From contig OU452198.1 in assembly GCA_911728435.2 (NCBI GenBank), forward strand, positions 14,170,001 through 14,234,000: a DNA stretch of 64,000 nt. The letters run 5' to 3'. The DNA is from Apoderus coryli (Eukaryota; Arthropoda; Insecta; Coleoptera; Attelabidae). A model generated the notes under the pieces. It searched no databases. It was not told where the DNA came from and saw only the letters and a program-made list of their open reading frames with translations. The translations under genes were made by a program, and so were the position numbers. Of the stretch, positions 22,526-33,108 are shown one piece after another. How positions within the stretch are numbered: the stretch's first letter is position 1; every line of letters starts with the position of its first letter.

Positions 22526-24426
22526 TATCGTACTACTCAACTATTTTGAAATTATTCCCACAATTTATTAAAAGTTCAACATGAATATTAAACGGTTTTT
22601 ATTTGATATTAGCTGAGTTGTAATAATTAGTCGAATGGGCTCTGGTCACAATGACATCTAGGGGAAATTGTGACGATGACATTTAGGAGAAAGTTGGGCA
22701 AAATAGGATAGTCAGATAAAACAGAGAATGGTGTTTATTTTTTACAAATTAGTAGTGCTATCTGATGAGCGGTGCTTTAAGCTACATAAAAAAATAAGCT
22801 CTCTTTTTATCCATCGTATTAATTGTCCACGTCAGTACTAGTTTCCGTCACAACTAGTTGTTTAAAAAAGCAAGGGAATACTATTTTGATTTATCTACGC
22901 TCGATGACCTTTTGTTTAGCGGAGTCAGCTTAGGAATTCGAGGTGAGCACTCTTTTTCTTAAAATAATTGTGTAATATATTAGGTCAAGTGAAATTTTAT
23001 TTTGTAACAAAACCAAATTGAAGAAGTGTCGCCCAATCCATAAGATTTGGTAAAACGGGACACTATCCTATAGTTTTGTTCAATTATAGGTATTTACAAA
23101 AATATTTCTTTATGATATCCTAAGTACCTAATCCATCACGAAGATGAGCAGTATGTACAGGGTGTCCCAGAAGTAATGGGTGAAATTTCAAGGACAACAT
23201 GAATATTTACTTATTTATAAGTTACTTTTAAAAGTTATCAAAATGTCATTACTTAATATTTTTAATATTTCCATCGTTACCAAGAAGAAAACTATAAATT
23301 TCCACAAAAAATCGCTTTATTTAGTAAACATGATGATTTATGTGTAGTGACGTAATACATGATCTTAAAGCATTTTACTTTGTCTTTCAAATCATAATGT
23401 AATATATAGGGTGTTCCATTTGAGAAAAATGACTTATGCCTATTTTTACTAGTTAATTATATTACCACAGTTTATATACAGTTACTTCACCTCGTGTCGG
23501 TACCTTTGATCCCTCTGTCCTAAAAGCAATTCGCCGCACTTTCTACAACCACTTCAAATTGTTGGTGAGCGCACATATCTTATAGTATATATAGATATAC
23601 GAGTAGTATTATAACATAGTAGAGGGCCAGAAATGTAGCTGGGAATACGACGAGTCGATGCCGTTTTCAGTGTCTAGTGGAGCTTCTTATAGTATTTATT
23701 ATTCTATGATATTACTGTAATTTGCAGCCTGCTACTGGCTGAGCCAACCGGTCAACCCAGTTGAATTTTCTAAGGCATCGATTACTGCCGAAATTTCAAT
23801 ATTTTCTCTTTTCAAACAACGAAATTACAATTTTTTCCCCAGACCTGTTTTTTGCCAAAAAATTTGAAAATAAATTTTTACTCAAAAACAGTTGAAGATA
23901 AGACGTCAAAAGGATAAGATAAGATAAGGTATCTAAACATTTTTTAGAAATATAGATTAGATTGACACATGCTTAAGCAACCAAATTTTCTAAATAATAT
24001 CGACCGTGAATCACCGTGTATATTTTACATATTTTTATTAAGTAGTATTTAATAAAATTACTATTATTATTGATTAGAAATACGTGGCTCAATAATTTAA
24101 TAATATTCATTGTTCATTGGACCAATTTCTGGCACATAGTTCCGAACAGTTGTTGGTCAAACAGCAAGGAAATAACTTATAGAATTTGTTTTTCAAGAAC
24201 GTACAATTCTTTTTCCTGAAACTGTATTATATCGATTTTATGTTATTATTAGTTTTTTTGAATGATTATTTTCTTCTATTTTGCTCAGGTTTACCACAGT
24301 TAAATAACACTAAAGTCAAAATATTATAATTACAATTTATCATGACGTTTAATGACAAATTCTTGACTACCTAATTAAAATATAGCAAAATAATCCAATT
24401 TCTATACAAACTTGTTTTTATTTCAG
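22526..24426. other. Unassigned intergenic sequence
   Basis: No gene recognised. ACAGGGTGTCCCAGAAGT at about 23157 and AGGGTGTTCCATTTGAGA at 23407 are typical insect terminal-repeat sequences of small DNA elements, but partner ends were not established. Confidence 0.45.
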
Positions 24427-25468
24427 GGGGGCTTTATTTGAAATCGGTGGAACTTTGCGTGTACGCAAATGACGTCATTTGCGATTACAAAATGGTGCAC
24501 GGCTTATTTGAAATGCACTGCGAGCGATATGAATTTGCACCACTCGCAACTTTTGCTCATGGGGGTATACCGATCGCAAGTCAACTTTCGTACACACAAT
24601 GCATGACAAGACGTCAGTTTATTTTATTTTTGACATTACACATCAAATAAATTTTAATTTTGATTATCGCGTGGTGGATCTTTTAATAATTTTGTTAGTT
24701 TAAAAGTTCTTTTTTGAGTTATTTCAGTTGGTTTATGTTTTAAATATGAATTTTAAAAATTTAATTGATAATAATGTATTGCCTGGTCTTGAAGTGGCGA
24801 TGGCGGGATGTTAATTAGAATGAGTTTTTCAGTAAAATAATGAAAATATTAATCTGTATAAGGTATTCGATCAGAGAGTCTGTTAAAGTTTCCTTTGTAG
24901 TAGGATTTCTTGATACAACTGAAAAACTTTCATTTCGTATGTCGAGAAAACATTACTTAAATTTATTGTGTATAATTTGAAGATAATCTAATGCTAGGAA
25001 GTCAGGAAGTAAAAAAAGTCACATTATTCTGAACAGTTTATTTTTAGCTATATATAGGTATATTAAATTATACACAATGATAATAATAAATATGTACATA
25101 ATTACTACATTGCCTGAAATTCGTGAGGGGCACATTCCACTACTACAAATCATGGTACATGTACCATGAATATGAATAAGTACCTCCAGTCTGCATGTGC
25201 GTTTTGTACTTGTACTTACAAAACCTAAAAGCAAGATTTCCACAAACACCCGTATTATTAGGTAAATCAATAAATAAATGCCCAACCTCTAGAGTCACTT
25301 CTGTTGCAGTTATATAATATGATTTCTTCTCCATTATGACATTTATTCCTGCTACGGCAAGCATAGTCCACTTATCTGTTTTCCTGTGTTCTCCAAGCTA
25401 TAAAATCTTCAAAAGTTCTAAAATGTAAAACAGATTGTAATCTTTGCTATAACCATAACCAAAGATTA

Positions 25469-27865
25469 ATGTACATTAATTTTTGCCATAACCAACGCTG
25501 GAACCAAAGTTTATCCAATATATATATATACTTTATGTTAGCAGTCAATCTTAAACAATTTAATAGAGTACCTAACGCGAATGGTCGATTGCTCGACCTC
25601 GTTTTATCTAACTTTGAGTGTTTTGTCGCCATGAACAATGTACCTCTCGTTGCTGCTGACATTCATCATCCTTCCTTATTTGTTAATTTTAAGACTTCCC
25701 TACCTCCTAGAAATAATTTTTGTGCTAATGAAAATTCTCAGAACCAATTTAATTTTAGAAAAGCAAATTTTCCACTTATGTATGAGATGATTATAAATGC
25801 AGATTGGTCTACCGTATTGGCGAATATGAACGTGAATGATTCTTGTGATGAACTGTACCGAATTCTAAATGGTATTTTTAAATTGTGTGTACCTCTGAGA
25901 GACAGGCGTAAGAGACGGTTTCCAGTTTATTATACTAAGCCTCTTATTGATAACATATATAAAAAGGAGAAAGCCTGCAGGGACTTTCGAAGATCTGGAT
26001 CGGAGTATCATCGGCAGAGGTTTAATTATTTGCGCGGATTGGTCAAAAGACAAGTGAGGGAGGCGTACTCCAGGTATGCTACAGATTGTGAGCAATCAAT
26101 TAAGACTGATCCTCGTAGGTTTTGGTCGTTCTTGCAGGGTAGAAGGAGTAACACTAGAATTCCTGGTTCTATGATTGGAGAGGACGCCACGCACGTTTCA
26201 TCGCAGGAAGTGGTTGATGCGTTCGCCAAGTTTTTCCAGGGTGTATATGTTGAATCGCACCCTGTCGACGATGACTTGAACTTGAACACATATAATTTTA
26301 TGGGCCATGGTTCGCACATTATAGATGTTTTGGAGATTTCTGCTGATGATATTATAAAGGCTAGCAAGAGACTTAAAAGTCGGCTAACTTCGGGCACGGA
26401 TGGTGTGCCAAGTTTCGTTGTTAAGGATTGTATAATGATTTTGTCGGCCCCATTGGTGCACATTTTCAATCTGATTATTAAATCATCGATTTATCCCACC
26501 TGTTGGAAGCACGCAAGGATTACTCCTATTCTTAAATCAGGACCATCCAATATCATATCTAATTATAGACCTATATCAATCCTTTGTAATTTCTCCAAGG
26601 TCTTTGAGATTGTTCTCTACGATAAAATATATCCTACTGTGAGAGGTTTCTTGTCGGCTGACCAGCATGGTTTCATGAGTGGTCGCTCATGTGCAACCAA
26701 TCTGGCTGTGCTCTCTGAACAGATCTGTTCCGCTATTGATGGTTGCCGCCAGCTGGACGTGATCTACACTGATTTTCAAAAGGCGTTTGATCGCATTGAT
26801 CATTGTATCTTACTCAGAAAACTTGACAATTTTGGTTTCTCGGAAGGGCTGGTTAAACTTTTTCGATCGTACCTTTTTCATCGTGCTCAGTTTGTTGAAC
26901 ATGAGGGCTTCAAGTCCTCGACATTTTTGGCAACTTCTGGAGTTCCGCAGGGCTCTAACCTTGGCCCACTATTGTTCAACATTTTCATTAATGACCTTCT
27001 ACAATTGTTCACCTGTAGTGGGCTTGCCTATGCAGATGATTTAAAGATCTTCAAAACGATTATTGATGAGGATGATTGCACATCTCTTCAGCGTGACTTG
27101 ATCAGCTTGTCTGGTTGGTGTAGCGTTAATAGATTGCAACTTAATGTTTCTAAATGTAAAGTTGTGTCATATGCAAGACTGAGAAATGTGTTTTTGTTTG
27201 ACTATCGCCTGAATGAGACATATCTGGAGAGGGTGGGTGAGATCAGGGATTTGGGTGTATTATTTGATTCCAGACTCACCTTTGTTCGTCATGTTGACAC
27301 AATTGTCGCGAGTGCTAGTAGGGTGTTGGGGTTTATCATTAGAAACTGTCAACAGTTCAATGATATTTATACCATGAAATTGCTATACTACGCCTTTGTC
27401 AGGTCAAGGTTGGAGTTTGTCTCATTTATCTGGAATCCTTTGTACAATGTTCATGTATGTTCTGTGGAGTCTGTTCAGAGGCGCTTCCTCAAGTATTTGG
27501 CGTACAGGGGTGACGGTGTTTATCCTCCTAGGGGTGTTGATCACGGAATTTTATTGTCGCGATTTGGGGAGCCGTCTCTTGCGCTTAGAAGAAACGTGTT
27601 AGCTGTGAGTTTCTTATATAAACTGTTACACAATATTATCGACTGTCCTCATTTACTGAGTAGAGTCAGACTCCGTGTACCGCGTCTCGGGGCTAGGCGA
27701 GGTGTTCCCTTCGCTCTTGGTACAGCGAGAACTAATATATCTCTGCAGAGTCCTGTATTCTATATGTGTAGTATTTTTAATAGGTTCTGTGGAGAATTGG
27801 ATATCAATGTTACCCCGCTTTCTGCACTGATTAGTGCTGTCTCGGCTAACTTAGGTGATGTTTAG
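25469..27865 (+). CDS. Reverse transcriptase ORF of truncated non-LTR retrotransposon
   Basis: The frame has 798 codons. The first 25 or so are flanking sequence read through by chance. Next comes the end of an endonuclease domain (NGRLLDLVLSNF, then ADIHHPSL, the D..HHP active-site strand). The reverse transcriptase follows with ARITPILKSG, SNYRPISILCNFSKV, IYTDFQKAFDRIDH (first catalytic Asp), TSGVPQGSNLGPLLFNIFIN and LAYADDLKIF (catalytic YADD), then the thumb region to the stop. No frameshift or stop interrupts the polymerase part, so insertion was probably recent. Most of the endonuclease and any ORF1 are missing, so the copy cannot move alone. It sits inside the 24427-28696 element. Confidence 0.9.
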   Translation: MYINFCHNQRWNQSLSNIYIYFMLAVNLKQFNRVPNANGRLLDLVLSNFECFVAMNNVPLVAADIHHPSLFVNFKTSLPPRNNFCANENSQNQFNFRKANFPLMYEMIINADWSTVLANMNVNDSCDELYRILNGIFKLCVPLRDRRKRRFPVYYTKPLIDNIYKKEKACRDFRRSGSEYHRQRFNYLRGLVKRQVREAYSRYATDCEQSIKTDPRRFWSFLQGRRSNTRIPGSMIGEDATHVSSQEVVDAFAKFFQGVYVESHPVDDDLNLNTYNFMGHGSHIIDVLEISADDIIKASKRLKSRLTSGTDGVPSFVVKDCIMILSAPLVHIFNLIIKSSIYPTCWKHARITPILKSGPSNIISNYRPISILCNFSKVFEIVLYDKIYPTVRGFLSADQHGFMSGRSCATNLAVLSEQICSAIDGCRQLDVIYTDFQKAFDRIDHCILLRKLDNFGFSEGLVKLFRSYLFHRAQFVEHEGFKSSTFLATSGVPQGSNLGPLLFNIFINDLLQLFTCSGLAYADDLKIFKTIIDEDDCTSLQRDLISLSGWCSVNRLQLNVSKCKVVSYARLRNVFLFDYRLNETYLERVGEIRDLGVLFDSRLTFVRHVDTIVASASRVLGFIIRNCQQFNDIYTMKLLYYAFVRSRLEFVSFIWNPLYNVHVCSVESVQRRFLKYLAYRGDGVYPPRGVDHGILLSRFGEPSLALRRNVLAVSFLYKLLHNIIDCPHLLSRVRLRVPRLGARRGVPFALGTARTNISLQSPVFYMCSIFNRFCGELDINVTPLSALISAVSANLGDV

Positions 27866-28056
27866 ATTTATTTATTGTATTGTTGTTGCTATGTGTACTG
27901 TTAGTGGTAACATATTAGCTATTGTTTGATTGTAATTTTATTGCTTATTTTATTTTTAATTTACATCTCAATGTAAGTGATTTTTCTGTAAGTGATTTTT
28001 CTGTAAATGGGTTTATCCTGTTGAAAATAAATGCTTATTTATTTATTTATTTATAT
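25538..28056 (+). mobile_element. Jockey/CR1-type non-LTR retrotransposon, 5'-truncated
   Basis: Homology starts within the C-terminal part of the endonuclease domain, continues through a complete reverse transcriptase, and is followed by about 190 bp of 3' non-coding sequence. That tail has a tandem GTAAGTGATTTTTCT repeat, an AATAAA signal and a TTTA-repeat end (28033-28056). 5' truncation and a short-repeat tail are typical for target-primed integration. Related decayed fragments are at 32682-32737 with 35581-35868, and at 57030-57763. Confidence 0.85.
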
Positions 28057-28435
28057 AAATATAGACTTTGCTAAAACTAAACACAAAATATTAAATAACA
28101 AAGAATGTCTATATATCTATACAAGAATTGTATTTCTGTTTAGAACAAACTCGACACAGTTCGAATAATAGCAATGAAAATTGCTCTTTTAAGCAAAACA
28201 AACAATAATATGATTATGATGAAAATCGAGTACAAATTTGCAAAATTGTTCAGTATATTAGTATAGCGCCAAACAACAAACAAAAATAATAAATCAATGC
28301 TTTACACAATACAATAAATTCACAGATTAGGGAGTATTAAATAAATTACTAATAAAAACAATCCCGAAAAACTAATATCAATTTCAAAAATTCTAACCTT
28401 AAAACATCAAACCAATAACAAATATGTCATCGAAA

Positions 28436-28475
28436 ACATAGAATAAGAAAGCTACGTAGTTTTCTTATTCTATGT
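28436..28475. repeat. 40-bp hairpin with perfect 15-bp arms
   Basis: ACATAGAATAAGAAA and TTTCTTATTCTATGT flank the 10-base spacer GCTACGTAGT, itself partly self-complementary. It lies inside the right arm of the 24427-28696 element. Confidence 0.8.
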
Positions 28476-28699
28476 CGAAATTTCATAAAATCCAAACACT
28501 TGATTGGTTGATCTCTACAAAGATAACTGGCAACGTAGCGAGTGAGTGCATATTTTGCGTGCACGCAAGTAGGGATGCACACGTTTAATCGCAATTTCAA
28601 ATAAAGCTATTCGCCCAAAACAAGTTGCGCATACGAACAAATTAACGCAACTTTGCATGCACGTAAATATTTGCGATCGATTCAAATAAAGCCCCCCAG

Positions 28700-29759
28700 A
28701 AACCTTACAGTTTAGGTATAGGAACATGATACATCATTTGAAAATTTGATTGTATTTCAGCATATTTGATAATATACACGTTAGCAATCATCCCCTGTAA
28801 AATACATTCCGACGTGGTTCGCCTACGTCACACCAGACAAACAGGTTTTGGTTTTCGATACAATAAGGACGGCCGAACCAGTAATGAGAATTATTAGAAG
28901 ATAAAAAGATATAATAGAAGACAGATGTTAATAAGAGCTGTTAGAAATACGTTGTTTCATGTGATGACAAATAATAAATGATTTTGGGTGTGGTTTTGAG
29001 AGTTTTATTAAATAATTTAAAAATAATAAAGAATACTTTTTACATACATATAAGATGTGCCATTTGAGAATAGTATATTCTGTAACAAGTGAGGAAAGTG
29101 GCATATTCTGAATGAGTGGAAATTTGTCGTGACGGTCCACGAGTTCAGAATAGCTGATTCCTCACGTGTTATAGACCATACTTTTTCTACCACGGCAACT
29201 TAATTCCCTAATCTCAGGAGGGGTACAAATTATAGCTCTTCTTCGCTAGACATTATATTGAAACAGTGCTATAACAATTTATATAGGTAGGTACTTTTAA
29301 AACTGCAAAACCAAGATAATATAATTAATAACTTACCTCAATGTGTATAAGTAGATATCTGATAAATAATATAAATAGAGAATTACACATAAGAGACTTT
29401 CAAATAATGACATATATGTCAAACAAATTCCACAATTTGTCCTTCTGTCAAAACTTAAATGTAAATTTCAATAAGATATTATATTGAAATGTGAAACAGT
29501 TGTTATATAGATTTTAAATATATCTGACCCATTTCTAGAGATACGAATAATTATTAATTACGCTAAAACACCGCTGTGTAATTATAAATTCCGCTTAAGT
29601 CATAGGCAACCCTTAATACGTCATTCTGTAACACTATTACGGAATATTAAATATTCTGTAGCATCACAATACCTATATTCTAAAACAGTCGTCGAAAAAA
29701 TTGATTTATGCCTATTTTTAGTAGTAATAGTAGTAAAAAATTGTTTTTTTTTTTTACAG
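28700..29759. other. Region upstream of the ABCA transcript; possible first intron
   Basis: No coding exon recognised. An acceptor-like T-rich tract plus ACAG (29743-29759) precedes the first identified ABCA exon, so at least one non-coding exon and the promoter should lie further left; I could not place them. Confidence 0.4.
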
Positions 29760-29952
29760 GAATGGATTCAGCAACATGTTGAAACCGACTATTTTTGGCA
29801 AAAAACTTATTTAATTGAATTCAGTTTTTTGAGGTTTTCAACAAAAATCAACGATGGGCGACAAAAAGCAATCACTATTTTTTGTACAACTCAAGGCAAT
29901 GCTTAAAAGAAATCTTTTGCTAAAAGAAAGACAGAGAAGACGAACTTATACG
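29760..29952 (+). CDS. ABCA: ABCA exon with 5' UTR (29760-29853) and start codon
   Basis: The acceptor TTTTTTACAG ends at 29759. The 94-nt leader has a short upstream frame (ATGGATTCAGCAACATGTTGA) that could reduce translation. Coding starts at 29854: [20 protein letters not shown], with the basic segment [13 protein letters not shown] that precedes TM1 in ABCA proteins. The donor is ACG|GTAAGT, phase 0 (33 codons). This ATG fits because the next exon continues directly into the first membrane helix. Confidence 0.9.
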
Positions 29953-32900
29953 GTAAGTGATCTATGTAAATCTATTTTAATTTTCAAAAATAGACCACGT
30001 CGCAAATATGAAATTCATGTCGAGGTGTACAATAATAATATTCAATATACCAAGTAGCGAAAGGAGTGTTTTTTATGTAAATTTAGGCCACGAAAATGGA
30101 CCATCTCTGTTAATCCAATGTTGATATAAATAGTGACGGACTTCTACAGTGCAAGGGTAGCCTTATGATGTATCCAATTTTTTTCTCGAACATTTCTGGG
30201 ATTTTGAAGTGGATTTCCTCAAAAATCTGCCTAAGCTTACCTAACATTTCTGATGCCATCTAACAAATATAGTGTTTAGATTTCTTTGGTATTTTTCAAC
30301 ATGATCAAGTTGTAGCTATGCAATACCCCGAAATAAAAGCTTAACTTGTGTAATTTGATGCGAGCTAATCGAAGGTTTATTTTCTACTTTCTGAGAGATT
30401 TCTTCTTTTAATAACTATTTTGTCTGCTATTTCTTATTGTTTTATTTTTTGAACCATTTTATCAAATTTATTTATTTTAATTTTTAAAAGATGCGACTCT
30501 AATAGGTAGTCGTCTGACTGAAGAGACATACTAACTCAACACCGTGTACTTTAAATGTAGCGGTCTCGGTGAGTCGATCTTTTGTAGGCACGATGGGATA
30601 GGATTCTTGATACAGCCCTGCAGGTCCGTTCCTGGGGAGCGGGCAGGACGGGCATGCACGCAGGCGCAAAATCGACGGTCATTCAGTATTCGTTATTACA
30701 AATAGAAAGAAATACCGAAAACAGGTTTTTCAGAGCGTCAAACACTCCTCTGAAGCATGAATTTGTTGTTGTTTACAAACCATTATTTGGTTTCCACTGA
30801 ATTTTTTTCATCAAAAAGCAATGATTTATCAAAACTTGTAATTTTTTCCATTTTTTTTCAATAACAAACGTCGCTTCAGACAAAATGCTATAACTCATGA
30901 AGCAATAGTCAGATTGATGTCAAATTTATACACGTATCGTTTGAGGTTAGTACTAAATAAAAATAATATGGAAAATATTCTAGTAACGCCATCTATGTGT
31001 CATCGTACGAACTTATTAAATGACATAATAAGTACTACTTATAATATTATTTTCTGTTTTTGTTTTCGTTTATTTGATTTACGTTAATTTTATTCTCTTT
31101 AGTGTTTTTGTGAATGTAATGGTTTTAGTTCCTATTATTTCTTACATTTTATAAATAATCTAGTAAATAATCGAATATTGATTATCAGTAGTTTATATCT
31201 TTTTTTTTGTCTATTTTTTGTGATATTGTTTGTTTTGGTTTTGGTAATTTAATAAATGTTTTTTTTTTACCAGTTTTGTTACACTTCAAATCATTGCCAG
31301 TTTTTCGCGAAATATATTAGAAAAAAAGGACCAGTTTTGGAACTACACCCCACGAACGGGCATGCAGCCCTGTACCCACTAAATATTTTTTTTGGTGTTA
31401 GAGGGTGTGGATGGGGAATATAATCAAATACTGCAATAGTATGCCAGTCCCTACGGAGGTGTAGCAAGTTGCTAATCCTTTATAGGTGTCATTGCCATTG
31501 ATAATAGATATGACCGAGATGTAATACAAAAAAAAAATGTTTTTCTTCTTTATATTAACATATAACAAGTTCATATTATATCTAGAATGTACCAGATGTA
31601 TCAGTAGGTACTATCCGCGTGCCATCATATTTGAAATTCGTGTATTTGTAATGCAACGTTTTTCGTGGTTCGCAGTGTGAAATGACAACGCCCTTTATTT
31701 TAAAACTAATTTATCTTAAACAAGCTAATAACATTAACGAACTAATATGACTATATTTATTTTCACTATTTATTTCTACTATTTATTTCACTATTATTTA
31801 TATGTCACAACACTGTTCGCTATCTGACTGATGCCCCGTCGACTGTTACGTTGGCTTTATATATGATTTGCCCTCTTGCTCGAACCCTTCCATAGAGTAG
31901 TCGAACATTCTGGCGCACGTATATGTCTATTCTAGTTCCATGGCGGTCGACAAAACAACTCAACTAGCTCGAGACGTGTAGCGGTGTTGCCAAAAGGTGT
32001 AGATTTTCTTGTTCGTTACAGTAAACTATCCGAATATTAAGCCAAGTTAGGTTTTATGTACATCATAATTTATTTGAGACATCCTCTTCTAAAAGTAGAA
32101 ACCGAAACGTTTATGATAATACTAATAAAATTAACTACGCAAAATTTTGCTATAGTCTTTTAGGATTTAAAAATAAATGGCGTAATATTTCTTAAAGGTT
32201 AATTTTCGATGTATTTTAGTCGAAATATTTCTTTATTGTATTGATTACTAATTACATTCATTATTTATTTGTTATGAAATGGTAGTAGAACAATACGCCC
32301 TTACCTTTGGTGCGTGGTTAAAAGCAATATTGGCAATGTCACACACCCTTTTTAATAGAATTCTCTTATTGATTACAAAGTGAGTTATGGATGATATTAA
32401 ATAATTTTCTGCGTCGTACAGTTATTAAATGCTTTGATAGTAACTTAACTTTATTAGATATTTTCAGTAAATGAGGAGAGAAAATACATTTTTATCTTAC
32501 CTGTCGTTATTTTTCGCAAATAGAAAAAACGGAAACCCTTGGCCTTTTTTACTCTGGCAGCCACCAACACAACAATAATTTTTACTTAAAGCACTATACT
32601 TATTTGTCATAAAACTACACTGAAAAAAAAAACTAAATTATGCAGAAATATCAAATCAAAATAAACCACAAGAAGGAACAGTCCTATCTTATGGGCAGAG
32701 CGCAGTTTGTTGAGTATGAAGGTTTTAAATCTTACAAATCGTCACCCTAATATTACAAGGTTGCATGTGGTATTATTCCAGTTTTGAGATAAATTGATTT
32801 AAAAAATTGCATGATTTTTAATCCTTAATTTAAATATCAACTCTATTTTCATTTTATTGTGGATGTGTTAATGGCGATCAATTTAAGAGTGTTTGATGCA

Positions 32901-33077
32901 TACATTTTCAAAACAACAAACCAATTTCGAAAAATTAATTTATTAGCTCTCCATATCATATATGTAATATATGTATATATGGAGACTATTAGTTTCATGA
33001 AAAAAAAATTTTTTTTAATTTCACCGGAAATACTTGTTTTTGGTCATTTTATACATAAATAAGTAGTTTTAAACAAA

Positions 33078-33108
<31 letters not shown>

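Larger units (their letters stand above)
24427..28696. mobile_element. 4.3-kb TIR element with 3-bp CAG duplication, host of a nested retrotransposon
   Basis: The ends are GGGGGCTTTATTTGAAATCG at 24427 and its near reverse complement CGATTCAAATAAAGCCCCC ending at 28696, flanked by CAG on both sides (24424-24426 and 28697-28699). Subterminal sequence on both sides repeats a palindromic motif: TTGCGTGTACGCAA on the left; TTGCGTGCACGCAA and TTGCATGCACGTAA on the right. These could be transposase-binding sites. A 3-bp duplication with G-rich ends fits PIF/Harbinger or CACTA-type elements, but no transposase was found inside. The interior is occupied by the non-LTR insertion. Confidence 0.7.

Noticed and set aside
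32084..32125. CCGAAACGTTTATG motif resembling the 3' half of the hammerhead-like core
   Set aside because: No CUGANGA segment or convincing stem precedes it.
33078..33108. GTCT repeats as a CRISPR or regulatory array
   Set aside because: A simple tetranucleotide microsatellite in a eukaryotic mobile element; no spacers.
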